Positions 26,258 through 34,860 of a DNA stretch of 64,000 nt are shown here, in pieces. Below the pieces are notes generated by a model. It was not told where the DNA came from. It saw nothing but the letters and a program-made list of their open reading frames with translations, and did not search any database. The translations under genes and the position numbers were made by a program. This stretch comes from Laribacter hongkongensis DSM 14985. GTDB lineage: Bacteria; Pseudomonadota; Gammaproteobacteria; Burkholderiales; Aquaspirillaceae. Location: positions 1-64,000 of the forward strand of contig NZ_AUHR01000007.1 in the NCBI RefSeq assembly GCF_000423285.1. Reading direction: 5' to 3'. Numbering within the stretch: the first letter of the stretch is position 1; every line of letters begins with the position of its first letter.

Positions 26258-28051
26258 ATGCCGCGACTTTTCCCTTTTGTCCTGATTCTTGCCGGCCTGT
26301 TGTCCGGCAACGGTTTCATCCTGCCCGCTGCCCGGGCCCAGACCGTCACCATCGGCGTCCTGGCCTGGCAGGGCTCCCGGGCGGCCGAGCAACGCTGGCA
26401 GCCGTTGCTGGAGCAGTTGCAGCAACAGCTGCCGGCCCATCAGTTCCGGTTGCAGCCGCTGGACCCGAACGGCATGGAACGCGCCCTGAGCCGCCGGCAA
26501 CTGACGTTCCTGATCACCAACCCCGGCCACTATGTCGACATGGAAGCCCGCTTCGGCCTGTCGCGCATCGCCACCGAGCAGATCGACTCCCCGCCCAGAC
26601 CGGAGCAGGTGGTCGGCTCGGTGCTGGTCATCCGGGCAGACCGCAACGACATCAAGACACTGGAAGACCTTGCCGGCAAGACCGTGGCAGCCGTCTCGCC
26701 CGAAGCATTCGGCGGATACCAGATTTTTGCCGCCGACTGGCAGCAGCAGCTTCCAGACCACCCGGCTCCACCGACCATGCGCTTTACCGGCTATCCGATG
26801 CAAAGCGTCGTGGATGCCGTCCTGACCGGCGAAGCCGATGCCGGCGTCCTGCGGACCTGCCTGCTGGAAAGCCTGGAACACAGCGGACAGCTACCGGCCG
26901 GACGCCTTCGCCCCGTTGTCACCCGTGACATTCCCGACCTGCCCTGCGCGTCCAGCTCGATCCTGTTTCCGGGCTGGGCCTTTGCCAGCACGCCGCATAC
27001 CCCGCCGCAGCTGGCGCACGACGTGGCACTGGCGCTGTACCACCCGCCTGCCTCATCGTCCACCGCCCCGCGCTGGAGCGTGCCGGCCGACTACCTGCCA
27101 GCCCATGACGTACTGCGCACCCTGCGCATCGGCCCTTATGCCGGGCTGGCCTACGACAGTCCGCTGATCCTGTTCCAGCGCTTCTGGCCTTGGCTGGCCG
27201 CTGCACTGGCCTTCATCCTGTTCTGGCTGGGCTACACCGTTCATGTCGAACGGCTGGTACGGCGCCGGACCGAAGCCCTCGGAGCCGCCGAGGCCGAACG
27301 CCAGCGCATGGCGGCCAGACTGCACGTCCAGCAGGCCGAGGTCGAACACCTGGGACGGCTGTCGCTGCTCGGAGAAGTCGCGGGCACCCTGGCCCATGAA
27401 CTCAACCAGCCACTGGCCAGCATTGCCAATTACGCCGACAGCCTGCCAAGACGGGCGGCCAGCGGCCAGTTAACCGATGCCGCCACCCTGACCGCCGCCC
27501 AGGCCATCGCGGCCGAAGCACGCCGGGCCAGCAGCGTACTGGCCGGCATCCGTGCCCTGATCCACAAGCGTCCGCACGTACGCGAGCTGCACGGGCTGGA
27601 TACCCTGGTGCGGCAGAGCGTCGAACTGTTCCGCACGCTGATGCCGCATGCACCGCCGGTCCGCGTCCACACCCGGCAGCCTCCCGGCCAGGCCTTGCCG
27701 GTCAGGGTCGATCCGATGCAGATCCAGCAGGTCATCCTCAACCTGCTGAAAAACGGCAGCGATGCCCAGAAAGACAATACGTGTGCACTGGATGTCCTGG
27801 TCGACCTGCATGAGACTCCCTATCGGGTCAGCGTGCGCGACCATGGACCGGAAATCACGCCGGAAACCCTGGCGCGCCTGTTCGAGCCATTTTTCACCAC
27901 CAAGCCGGACGGACTGGGACTGGGGCTGTCCATCTGCACCACCCTGATCGAAGCGCACGGCGGCCACCTGACCGCTGCGCCCAACACCCCGGCGCCCGGC
28001 CTGTGCCTGACTTTCACCCTGCCCCCGCATGACCACCACTCTTCAGACTGA
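26258..28051 (+). CDS. sensor histidine kinase with periplasmic PhnD-like domain (TtrS-like)
   Basis: A 597-residue membrane kinase. It has a signal/anchor (about 1-27), a periplasmic phosphonate-binding-type domain (about 28-255, with VTIGVLAWQGSRAAEQRWQP and the FLITNPGHYVDME motif), one transmembrane helix (about 308-328), a coiled coil, a phospho-acceptor segment LAHELNQPLASIANYADSLP (His about 379) and an ATPase domain ending GLGLGLSICTTLIEAHGG. This is the architecture of TtrS, the tetrathionate sensor of Salmonella, and related thiosulfate sensors. Start at 26258 follows an A-rich stretch without a clear ribosome site. It overlaps the regulator gene by 23 bases. Facing a TsdA-like cytochrome, it probably senses tetrathionate or thiosulfate. 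Confidence 0.85.
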   Translation: MPRLFPFVLILAGLLSGNGFILPAARAQTVTIGVLAWQGSRAAEQRWQPLLEQLQQQLPAHQFRLQPLDPNGMERALSRRQLTFLITNPGHYVDMEARFGLSRIATEQIDSPPRPEQVVGSVLVIRADRNDIKTLEDLAGKTVAAVSPEAFGGYQIFAADWQQQLPDHPAPPTMRFTGYPMQSVVDAVLTGEADAGVLRTCLLESLEHSGQLPAGRLRPVVTRDIPDLPCASSSILFPGWAFASTPHTPPQLAHDVALALYHPPASSSTAPRWSVPADYLPAHDVLRTLRIGPYAGLAYDSPLILFQRFWPWLAAALAFILFWLGYTVHVERLVRRRTEALGAAEAERQRMAARLHVQQAEVEHLGRLSLLGEVAGTLAHELNQPLASIANYADSLPRRAASGQLTDAATLTAAQAIAAEARRASSVLAGIRALIHKRPHVRELHGLDTLVRQSVELFRTLMPHAPPVRVHTRQPPGQALPVRVDPMQIQQVILNLLKNGSDAQKDNTCALDVLVDLHETPYRVSVRDHGPEITPETLARLFEPFFTTKPDGLGLGLSICTTLIEAHGGHLTAAPNTPAPGLCLTFTLPPHDHHSSD

Positions 28052-28706
28052 ATGCCTGCCCGTCGCCCACATCGTGGACGACGACGAGCCGTTCCGGCAG
28101 TCACTGACGTTTCTGCTGGAATCCTCCGGCTGGTCCACCGTCGAATACGATTCGGCCGCCGCCTTCCTCGCGGCCGATCCGCCCTATCCGGGCGCCGGCT
28201 GCCTGATCCTCGACATCCGCATGCCGCGCATGAACGGACTGGAGCTTTACCAGGAGCTGGTCCGGCGCGGCTCGACCTTTCCGGTCCTGTTCATGACCGG
28301 GCACGGTGACGTTGAACTGGCCGTTGAAGCCATGAAGGCCGGCGCTACGGATTTCCTGCAAAAACCGTTTCGCGAACAGCAATTGCTGACCGCGCTGGAA
28401 TCAGCCCACCGTCACGGCCAGATGCGCCAGCGGCTGCGTGACAGCCGGCAGCAGGCACAGGACCGGCTGGACCGGCTGACACCGCGTGAATACGAAATCG
28501 CCTGTCTGGCAGCCGCCGGCCATCCGAACAAGCGCATCGCCGCCCAGCTCGGCATCAGCGAAAAAACCGTGCATTCTCACCGGCTGAACCTGATGGACAA
28601 GACCGGGGCCGGCAATCTGGCCGACCTCGTGCGGCTGGTGATGAGCGCCGCTCCGGAGGCGCTCTCCCGGCAGGCCGAAGCCGGTCAGCCGCTTCAGTTG
28701 GGCTGA
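28029..28706 (+). CDS. response regulator, FixJ/TtrR-like
   Basis: A 225-residue regulator. The receiver has IVDDDEPFRQSL, the phospho-acceptor in CLILDIRMPRMNGLELY (about Asp 61) and ATDFLQKPF. A LuxR-type HTH follows: LTPREYEIACLAAAGHPNKRIAAQLGISEKTV. It is the partner of the overlapping TtrS-like kinase. Its stop lies 13 bases inside the end of the convergent tsdA-like gene. It probably activates tsdA, whose promoter would be about 1 kb away in the 29669-29862 gap, and perhaps genes elsewhere. Confidence 0.88.
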   Translation: MTTTLQTECLPVAHIVDDDEPFRQSLTFLLESSGWSTVEYDSAAAFLAADPPYPGAGCLILDIRMPRMNGLELYQELVRRGSTFPVLFMTGHGDVELAVEAMKAGATDFLQKPFREQQLLTALESAHRHGQMRQRLRDSRQQAQDRLDRLTPREYEIACLAAAGHPNKRIAAQLGISEKTVHSHRLNLMDKTGAGNLADLVRLVMSAAPEALSRQAEAGQPLQLG

Positions 28707-29668
28707 CGCTTTTTGGCCGCCTCCAGGAGCGGCGGATACGGACCGAAACGGTGCTGGTCAGCCGGTGCGCCGTCAACGTAGGGCGGGAAGGCGGCATCGA
28801 CCGGCTTGTTCCAGCGGGCCGGGAAATCCTTGTCCAGACCGGCCTTGACCGGGCGCGGCTGCGACAGGACATAGGCCGCCACATCGAATGCCTCGTCATC
28901 GGTCAGGACCGGTGCCTTGAAGGTGGTGCCCTGCGGCATGTTGTGACGGATGAAGCGGGTGGCGGTCAGCAGGCGGTTCATGCCGGCACCGTTGTTGAAA
29001 CTGTCCTTGCCCCACAGCGGCGGAAACACGTACCCCTGCGCCGAACCCGCTGCGCCGGCACGCACGCCCTGACCATCCGGCCCGTGACAGGCCACGCACT
29101 GCGCCTGGTAAACCTGCCTGCCGGCAACCAGGTCGGCACGGCGGTCGGGCACCCTGGTCGCCTTGGTGGCGGCACCTTCAACTTCCTGACCGACCGGGAT
29201 GCCTTGCGACAGGAAATGGATATAGGCCACAAATGCCTTCATTTCATCCGAGCCCAGCGGCAGCGGCTTGCCGTTCATGCTGCGCTCCATGCAGCCGTTG
29301 ACGCGCTCTTCGATGGTGCTGACGGCATCTTCGCGTGCCCGGTACTGCGGGAAGCTGGCAAAGGCGCCGACCCACGGAATGGCATAGGGCTTGGTGGCGC
29401 TGTCCTGGTGGCAGGACGTGCACGACAGGTTGTTGCCGGCATAGCGCATCTTCGGGTTTTTCACTTCCGGCCCGATATGGGCAAACGTGCGGGTGGCCAG
29501 CTCATGCCCGCGCCGCACCAGCTTGCCGTAGGCGTCATCCTTGAGGGTATCGAGACTCGGTACCGGCCGGTCGATCAGCGAGATTTTCGCCGGGGCATTG
29601 TCGGCCCAGGCCAGCGGGGACAGGAGTCCGGCGGCCAGCAAAGTACAGGTCAGGCGGGAGGTCGGCAT
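28694..29668 (-). CDS. tsdA: dihaem cytochrome c, thiosulfate dehydrogenase/tetrathionate reductase TsdA-like
   Basis: A 324-residue secreted dihaem cytochrome. It has a signal peptide (about 1-22). The first haem site is SCTSCH (Cys 83, Cys 86, His 87) and the second is CVACH (191-195). The segment TIEERVNGCMERSMNGKPLP contains Cys 126, at the place where TsdA uses a Cys as axial ligand of the active-site haem; Met 244 is a candidate ligand of the second haem. TsdA interconverts thiosulfate and tetrathionate in the periplasm, with direction depending on the organism. ATG at 29668 follows AAGGA; a 27-residue upstream extension is not signal-like. It converges on a TtrSR-like pair. Confidence 0.85.
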   Translation of the reverse strand: MPTSRLTCTLLAAGLLSPLAWADNAPAKISLIDRPVPSLDTLKDDAYGKLVRRGHELATRTFAHIGPEVKNPKMRYAGNNLSCTSCHQDSATKPYAIPWVGAFASFPQYRAREDAVSTIEERVNGCMERSMNGKPLPLGSDEMKAFVAYIHFLSQGIPVGQEVEGAATKATRVPDRRADLVAGRQVYQAQCVACHGPDGQGVRAGAAGSAQGYVFPPLWGKDSFNNGAGMNRLLTATRFIRHNMPQGTTFKAPVLTDDEAFDVAAYVLSQPRPVKAGLDKDFPARWNKPVDAAFPPYVDGAPADQHRFGPYPPLLEAAKKRQPN

Positions 29669-29813
29669 GGTGGTTTTCCTTGTTATGTTCGGTCCGGCAA
29701 TCAATGCGCGAACAATATCCCGCCTGCCGCTACGGGATAATCGGCGCAATTGCCGGGAGGACTCGGTAAAACTACTGGTATGCCGATTGCAGGTTCACTG
29801 CCCACGTCCGTCA

Positions 29814-29827
29814 CACAAATCGTTACA
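29814..29827 (+). promoter_or_regulatory. RstA-box-like site upstream of rstA
   Basis: CACAAATCGTTACA matches 10 of the 12 fixed positions of the RstA consensus I recall from E. coli (TACATNTNGTTACA). It overlaps a TACAAT that could be the -10 (29824-29829), and is 36 bases before the GTG start. It suggests autoregulation. Confidence 0.5.
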
Positions 29828-29862
29828 ATCAGGCCATCGAGCACTCACCGGGAAAATCTGCC

Positions 29863-30585
29863 GTGAACCCGCGCATCACCTTTGTCGAAGACGACGCCGA
29901 ACTCGCCGAACTCATCAGTGACTACCTGCGCAGCTACGGGCTGGACGTCACCGTGATCGACCGCGGCGATACGGCATTCGATGCCATTCTGGCCGCCCCT
30001 CCCGATCTGGTCCTGCTCGACATCATGCTGCCGGGCAAGGACGGCCTGACCCTGTGCCGCGAACTGCGCGGCCAGTACCAGGGGCCGATCGTCATGCTCA
30101 CCTCGCTCAACAGCGACATGAACCAGATCCTCGGCTTCGAGCTGGGTGCCAACGACTACGTGCTGAAAACCACGCCGCCGTCCGTCCTGCTGGCCCGCCT
30201 GCGCGCCCACCTGCGCCAGGCCGCCAGCAGCCCCGACACGCCCGTGGTGGCTGTGCCCACGCCCAAGGGCGCGCGCATCCTCGACTTCGGTTCGCTGCAG
30301 ATCGACCACATGAACCGCACCGTGCGCCTGTGCGGCGAAACCATCGCCCTCTCGACCGGCGACTTCGACCTGTTGTGGGAGCTCGCCAGCCACGCCGGCG
30401 AAGTGCTGACGCGCGAAGACCTGCTCTACAAGCTGCGCGGCGTGCACTACGACGGGCTGGACCGTTCGGTCGACGTCGCCATTTCGCGCCTGCGCAAGAA
30501 GCTCGATGACGACACCGCCGACCCCAAGAAGATCAAGACCATCCGCCACAAGGGCTACCTGTTCGCCAACGACGTCTGGCACTGA
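29863..30585 (+). CDS. rstA: response regulator RstA-like (OmpR family)
   Basis: A 240-residue regulator starting with GTG. The receiver has FVEDDAELAELISDYLRSYG, the phospho-acceptor in PDLVLLDIMLPGKDGLTLC (about residue 52), and LGANDYVLKTTPPSVLLARL. The winged helix has YDGLDRSVDVAISRLRKKLDDDTA. Those segments are nearly those of E. coli RstA, including KTTPP after the conserved Lys. RstAB responds to acid, low Mg2+ via PhoP and stationary phase in enterics; the signal here is unknown. It lies 73 bases before the kinase. Confidence 0.93.
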   Translation: MNPRITFVEDDAELAELISDYLRSYGLDVTVIDRGDTAFDAILAAPPDLVLLDIMLPGKDGLTLCRELRGQYQGPIVMLTSLNSDMNQILGFELGANDYVLKTTPPSVLLARLRAHLRQAASSPDTPVVAVPTPKGARILDFGSLQIDHMNRTVRLCGETIALSTGDFDLLWELASHAGEVLTREDLLYKLRGVHYDGLDRSVDVAISRLRKKLDDDTADPKKIKTIRHKGYLFANDVWH

Positions 30586-30658
30586 CTCCCTGCCAGCTCC
30601 GCGGCCGCCGGCTCCGTGCCGGTGACCGCCGTCCTTTCCGGCCTGCTCCGGTCCGCCC

Positions 30659-31972
30659 ATGCGCAAACTCTTCCTGCAGTTCTACCTGACCGTCGTTACC
30701 AGCTTCCTGTTTTCGGTACTGGTGGTCGGCGCCATCTACAAGAACGTGGTGCAGAACACCACCCAGCGTTACCTGGTCGACATTTTCGAAACGTCGCTGT
30801 ACCTGATCGAGCGCGAACTGTCCGACTATCCGGAAGCCGAGTGGGAGGACGCGCTCAACAACATCCGCAGCCGCATTCCGCTGCCGGTCGAAATCGAGCC
30901 GCTGGATACCTTCGTGCTGTCACCGGCCAACCAGAAGGCCTTACAGGAAGGCAGCATCATCCGGCTGGAAGACAGCAACCTCTTCCTCCAGCGCATTCCG
31001 CACAGTGACTATCTGGTTGCCATGGGACCGGTCAGCTACTTCCACTACGTCGGCACCCTGCAATGGATCGACGTGCTGGCCGTGCTGTCGCTGTGCCTGT
31101 CGCTCGGCATCCCGACCTATCTGTGGATCCGCCCGCTGTGGAAGCACGCGCGCGAGCTGTCGCAGGTGTCGCAGAAGCTCGGCAACGGCGATTTTGCCGC
31201 CCGAGCCAGCCTGCCGGAAGCATCGGCGCTGGTGGATCTCGGCAAGACCATGAACGGCATGGCCGGCGACATCGAAGAACTGCTGGCCAGCCGCAAGGTC
31301 ATGATCAATGCCGTGTCGCACGACCTGCGCACACCGATCGCCCGCCTGCGCTACCGGCTGGAGATGCTCAAGGGCCTGTCCGAAGACAACCCGATGACCG
31401 ACAAGGTGATCGGCCAGATCAACCGGGAACTGGACCAGCTCAACGACATGACCGACGAGCTGCTGCTGCTGGGCAGCCTTGAGCGGCAGGAGCTGGACAT
31501 CCACACCCAGCCGGTCACGCTCAAGCCCTGGCTGGCGGAAATCCTGGGCGGCTTTGACTGGGGTGAGCATCCGGTCGTATTCCACTGCGACCTCGCCCCT
31601 ACGGCACAGGTACTGGGTGATCCCTACTATCTGGGGCGGGCGGTCAGCAACCTGCTGGTCAACGCCCGCCGCCACGCGGGCGGGCAGGTGGCCCTGACGG
31701 CCCTGTGGCAGGACGGCCAGGTCGTCCTGCACATCGACGATGATGGTCCGGGCATTCCGGCCGACAGCCGTGAGCAGGTCCTCAAGCCCTTTACCCGGCT
31801 CGATGCTTCGCGCAACCGCAAGACCGGCGGCTACGGACTGGGGCTGGCGATCGTCACCCGCATCATGCACTGGCACCGGGGTGAAGTACGGATCGACGAA
31901 GCACCGGAGCTGGGCGGCGCGCGCCTGACCCTGAGCTGGCCTTCGCCACTGACATTGCCCCCGGCAGCCTGA
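30659..31972 (+). CDS. rstB: sensor histidine kinase RstB-like
   Basis: A 437-residue inner-membrane kinase. Transmembrane helices are near 8-28 and 138-160 and border a short acidic periplasmic domain. A HAMP region with SQKLGNGDFAARASLP follows. The phospho-acceptor is in AVSHDLRTPIARLRYRLEM (His about 223), and the ATPase has LLVNARRHA, DDDGPGIP and GGYGLGLAIVTRI. The RstB-specific N terminus MRKLFLQFYLTV is kept. It pairs with rstA immediately upstream. Confidence 0.92.
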   Translation: MRKLFLQFYLTVVTSFLFSVLVVGAIYKNVVQNTTQRYLVDIFETSLYLIERELSDYPEAEWEDALNNIRSRIPLPVEIEPLDTFVLSPANQKALQEGSIIRLEDSNLFLQRIPHSDYLVAMGPVSYFHYVGTLQWIDVLAVLSLCLSLGIPTYLWIRPLWKHARELSQVSQKLGNGDFAARASLPEASALVDLGKTMNGMAGDIEELLASRKVMINAVSHDLRTPIARLRYRLEMLKGLSEDNPMTDKVIGQINRELDQLNDMTDELLLLGSLERQELDIHTQPVTLKPWLAEILGGFDWGEHPVVFHCDLAPTAQVLGDPYYLGRAVSNLLVNARRHAGGQVALTALWQDGQVVLHIDDDGPGIPADSREQVLKPFTRLDASRNRKTGGYGLGLAIVTRIMHWHRGEVRIDEAPELGGARLTLSWPSPLTLPPAA

Positions 31973-32284
31973 CCGGCCGGCCGTGCAATGCCCCTGGCCG
32001 CAACACCGGATCGCCCGGTACGCTCCGTACCGGCGCGGATCATCTCCTCTCCGGTACTCCCCGGCCCGGCATGATGCCAGCAGAGCTGGCGTGACCGCTG
32101 GAACCGGCCGAAAGACGCATCTCCTGGAACAAGGACCGCACACGACCAGCGACCGGGCGCTACGCGACGTTACATCCGCCGACATTTTGCCGCTGGCAGA
32201 CCGGCCGCTCCGGCAGGAATAATCCGTCCATCCTCGCCGGAGCCATGACATTCCGGCGGCTGTCGCCCTGTCCGGAGTCCTGCC
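31973..32284. other. intergenic stretch without a recognised gene
   Basis: About 310 bases between rstB and the small secreted protein gene. I see GC-rich palindromic bits (GACCGGCCGGCCG just after rstB; GCCAGC/GCTGGC near 32080-32095) but no convincing terminator with a T tract, no tRNA and no gene with a ribosome site. Confidence 0.4.
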
Positions 32285-32503
32285 ATGTCCAACATGCTGC
32301 TCGCCCTGCTGGTTGCTGCCGGTCTGGCCACACCCGGCGCCCAGGCAGCCAAGCCATCGCCCTATCATTCCGGTCTGGACCGCGTCCGTACCGAGAAAAA
32401 AACCGTACGCCGCACGCCACCACCACCGGTGGCACCGCTCCAGCGCCCCGCACCACCGCCAGTCACCACGGCCGCCGTCCTACCTGCCCGCCCGGCGCAG
32501 TAA
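32285..32503 (+). CDS. small secreted Pro-rich protein, unknown function
   Basis: A 72-residue frame with a good signal peptide (1-22, MSNMLLALLVAAGLATPGAQ then AA) and a GGAG eight bases before the ATG. The mature part is basic at first (HSGLDRVRTEKKTVRRT), then rich in Pro (PPPPVAPLQRPAPPPV). I recognise no family. The basic, Pro-rich tail could span part of the periplasm or bind a surface. It is 22 bases upstream of tatD and may be co-transcribed. Confidence 0.6.
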   Translation: MSNMLLALLVAAGLATPGAQAAKPSPYHSGLDRVRTEKKTVRRTPPPPVAPLQRPAPPPVTTAAVLPARPAQ

Positions 32504-32525
32504 GCCACGGGCTACACTGGCAGGC

Positions 32526-33299
32526 ATGGACTTCATCGATACCCACTGCCATCTGGATGCCAGGGAATTTGACGCCGACCGCGACCAGGTCGCCGCAGCC
32601 GCCCGCGCAGCCGGCATCCGGCAACTGGTAGTGCCCGCCATCACCTGTGCAGGATTTTCCCGGGTCCGGGCCATGCGTGAGCAGCATGGCTGTGCCGTGG
32701 CATTCGGCCTGCATCCGGTGTATCTGCTGCAACACCAGCCCGCCGACCTCGACCGGCTCGACGAATGGCTGGCCCGCGAGCAGCCGTGTGCCGTCGGCGA
32801 AATCGGACTGGACTTCCATCTGCCGGAGCTGGACCCGGCCCGGCAGGAATACCTGCTGACCGAGCAGCTGCGGCTTGCCCGCCGCCATGACCTGCCGGTC
32901 ATCCTGCACGTGCGCCGCTCGGTTGACCGAGTGCTGAAATGCCTGCGCCAGCAGCGCATCGGGCGCGGCATTGCCCATGCTTTCAACGGCAGCACGGAAC
33001 AGGCTCAGGCCCTGATCCGCCAAGGGTTCAAGCTCGGCTTTGGCGGCGCCATGACCTACTCCGGCAGCCAGCGAATCCGGCGGCTGGCCGCCAGCCTGCC
33101 GCTGGACAGCATCGTGCTGGAAACCGACGCGCCCGACATTCCACCCGCCTGGGCTCCGCGCAGCGAACCGGCCTTCATCGCCCGCTACGCTGCCGAACTG
33201 GCCAGCCTGCGCGGCATCAGCATCGAGGAAGTGGCCGAAGCAACCAGCGCCAATGCCCGCGCTGCGCTCAACCTGCCAGCCCCTGCGCCGGTCGGGTAA
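32526..33299 (+). CDS. TatD-family metal-dependent deoxyribonuclease
   Basis: A 257-residue TIM-barrel hydrolase. Metal ligands are seen in FIDTHCHLD (His 6, His 8), AVGEIGLDFH (Glu near 93), the central His of PVILHVRRS, HAFNGS, and the Asp of VLETDAPDIPP. It resembles YjjV more than TatD itself. TatD proteins act as 3'-5' exonucleases or D-aminoacyl-tRNA deacylase-like repair factors. It is 4-5 kb from tatABC but on the other strand, and is not part of Tat export. Confidence 0.9.
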   Translation: MDFIDTHCHLDAREFDADRDQVAAAARAAGIRQLVVPAITCAGFSRVRAMREQHGCAVAFGLHPVYLLQHQPADLDRLDEWLAREQPCAVGEIGLDFHLPELDPARQEYLLTEQLRLARRHDLPVILHVRRSVDRVLKCLRQQRIGRGIAHAFNGSTEQAQALIRQGFKLGFGGAMTYSGSQRIRRLAASLPLDSIVLETDAPDIPPAWAPRSEPAFIARYAAELASLRGISIEEVAEATSANARAALNLPAPAPVG

Positions 33300-33364
33300 A
33301 CCGCCCGGCATGACGAACGCCGCCTATACCGGAAACCTGTCATCCGTTTTCGAGGTTTCGGTCC

Positions 33365-33712
33365 ATGGGGCTTTCCATCACTGCTCTGGCGGACGACTAC
33401 GCCGTTGCTCCGCAGGTCACGCCGGCCGACCTGCCCGGTCTGGCAGCCCAAGGCTTCCGCACCCTGATCAACCACCGTCCCGACGGTGAGGGCGGCGCAG
33501 CCCAGCCACGCCATGAAGAACTGGCCAAGGCCGGCATGCAGAGCTTCTACATTCCGGTCGTGCCACACGCCATGCAGCCCGCCGATGTAGTCCGGCTGGA
33601 ACGGGCACTGGCAAATGCACCGCGCCCGGTGCTGGCTTTCTGCGCCACCGGCCAGCGGGCCACGGCAGCGTGGCAGGCCTGGCAGGCCCGACAGCAAACC
33701 GGCGATGACTGA
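33365..33712 (+). CDS. DUF442 / beta-lactamase-hydrolase-like phosphatase domain protein
   Basis: A 115-residue cytoplasmic protein of the TIGR01244/DUF442 family, a minimal tyrosine-phosphatase-like fold. It has FRTLINHRPDGEGGAAQPRHEELAKAGM and the candidate nucleophile Cys 93 in VLAFCATGQRAT. In many genomes this domain is fused or adjacent to a persulfide dioxygenase-like (Blh/ETHE1) enzyme and linked to sulfide handling; no such partner is here. ATG at 33365 follows GAGG. It ends in a hairpin that overlaps its stop. Confidence 0.8.
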   Translation: MGLSITALADDYAVAPQVTPADLPGLAAQGFRTLINHRPDGEGGAAQPRHEELAKAGMQSFYIPVVPHAMQPADVVRLERALANAPRPVLAFCATGQRATAAWQAWQARQQTGDD

Positions 33713-33726
33713 AAGGTCATCGCCGG
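33699..33726. terminator. hairpin overlapping the DUF442 stop, between convergent genes
   Basis: CCGGCGATGAC (33699-33709) and GTCATCGCCGG (33716-33726) form a perfect 11-bp stem around a 6-base loop that includes the stop codon TGA. No long T tract follows. It sits between the DUF442 gene and the converging his-tat operon, so it may serve both. Confidence 0.65.
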
Positions 33727-33757
33727 CTGGAACCGCTTGCGGAAACTGCCCTGGCCG

Positions 33758-34120
33758 TCAGCGCACCGGCACTCCGGCCAGCCGGGCGTACTTTGCATAG
33801 AACACTGCGCTGGCGAAAAACACCAGACACAGCAGGATTTCGCCCCATGCACACAGGCGCGACAGGGGATCAAGATCCGCCCACGCCCGCATGACGCCTT
33901 CGGCAAAGAAGAACAGGATCGCCATGCTGGCCCACTGGTAGGTATACACCCGGCCGCGCAGCACGCCGAACAGCGGCAGCAGCAGCAGTACGGCCTTGAG
34001 CGCCAGCAAGCTGCCGCCCTCGCGCAGCGGAGCCAGCCACAGCTCCCACGCCAGCGTCAGCAGGATCAGCGCGATCAGGCTGGTGATGGCACTCCAGTGC
34101 AGCAGGGTTACCCGGTTCAT
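33758..34120 (-). CDS. DUF2069 inner-membrane protein
   Basis: A 120-residue protein with four predicted helices (about 8-28, 38-56, 66-84, 90-110). It matches the DUF2069 pattern I recall: short, with WLAPLREGGSLLALKAVLLLLPL and RVYTYQWASMAILFFFAEGVMRA. ATG at 34120 overlaps the tatC stop (ATGA), so it is the last gene of the his-tat run. Function is unknown. Confidence 0.8.
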   Translation of the reverse strand: MNRVTLLHWSAITSLIALILLTLAWELWLAPLREGGSLLALKAVLLLLPLFGVLRGRVYTYQWASMAILFFFAEGVMRAWADLDPLSRLCAWGEILLCLVFFASAVFYAKYARLAGVPVR

Positions 34121-34860
34121 GCCGGCGTATCCTCGGCTCCGGCCCTGGACTGGCCCTTGCCCAGCCAGACTGACAAGATGATGCCGAATTCGTACAGCAG
34201 CCACAGCGGCACGGCGAGCATGATCTGGCTCAGCACGTCCGGCGGCGTCACGATGGCCGCCACGATGAAGGCGCCCACGATCACGTACGGCCGGCCCTGC
34301 CGCAGCTTTTCGACCGTCAGCACGCCAAACCGGGTCAGCAGCACCACGATGACCGGCACCTCAAAGGTGATGCCGAAGGCGAGGAACATGCCGAGGACGA
34401 ACGACAGGTACTTGTCGATGTCGGTCATCATCGACACCCCGGTCGGCGTCACTGCGGTCATGAAGCCGAAGACCACCGGAAAGACGAGGAAATAGGCAAA
34501 GGCCATGCCGAGCACGAACAGCAGGATCGACGAAGCCATGACCGGCACGATCAGGCGCTTTTCGTGGCTGTAGAGCCCTGGCGCGATAAAGGCCCAGATC
34601 TGGTACAGCGTGTTGGGCAGCGCCAGCACGAACGCCACCATCATGGTCACCTTCATCGGTACGAAGAACGGCGTGGTGACGTCGGTGGCAATCATGTTGG
34701 TGCCGGCAGGCAGCACGTCCATCATCGGCTTGGCCAGCAGGGCGTAAATGTCGCCCGACCAGTGAAACAGCACCACGAAGATGACGACGATGCCGATGAT
34801 GGCGCGGACGAGCCGCTGGCGCAGCTCGATCAGGTGCGCCACAAGAGGTTGTTCGGTCAT
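34117..34860 (-). CDS. tatC: Sec-independent protein translocase TatC
   Basis: A 247-residue six-helix protein that binds twin-Arg signal peptides and, with TatB, forms the receptor. The N-terminal HLIELRQRLVRAIIG, the first periplasmic loop with MIATDVTTPFFVPMKVT, and the conserved YQIWAFIAPGLYSHEKR are intact. It overlaps tatB by four bases. Folded cofactor-carrying substrates, such as respiratory proteins, need this system. Confidence 0.97.
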   Translation of the reverse strand: MTEQPLVAHLIELRQRLVRAIIGIVVIFVVLFHWSGDIYALLAKPMMDVLPAGTNMIATDVTTPFFVPMKVTMMVAFVLALPNTLYQIWAFIAPGLYSHEKRLIVPVMASSILLFVLGMAFAYFLVFPVVFGFMTAVTPTGVSMMTDIDKYLSFVLGMFLAFGITFEVPVIVVLLTRFGVLTVEKLRQGRPYVIVGAFIVAAIVTPPDVLSQIMLAVPLWLLYEFGIILSVWLGKGQSRAGAEDTPA

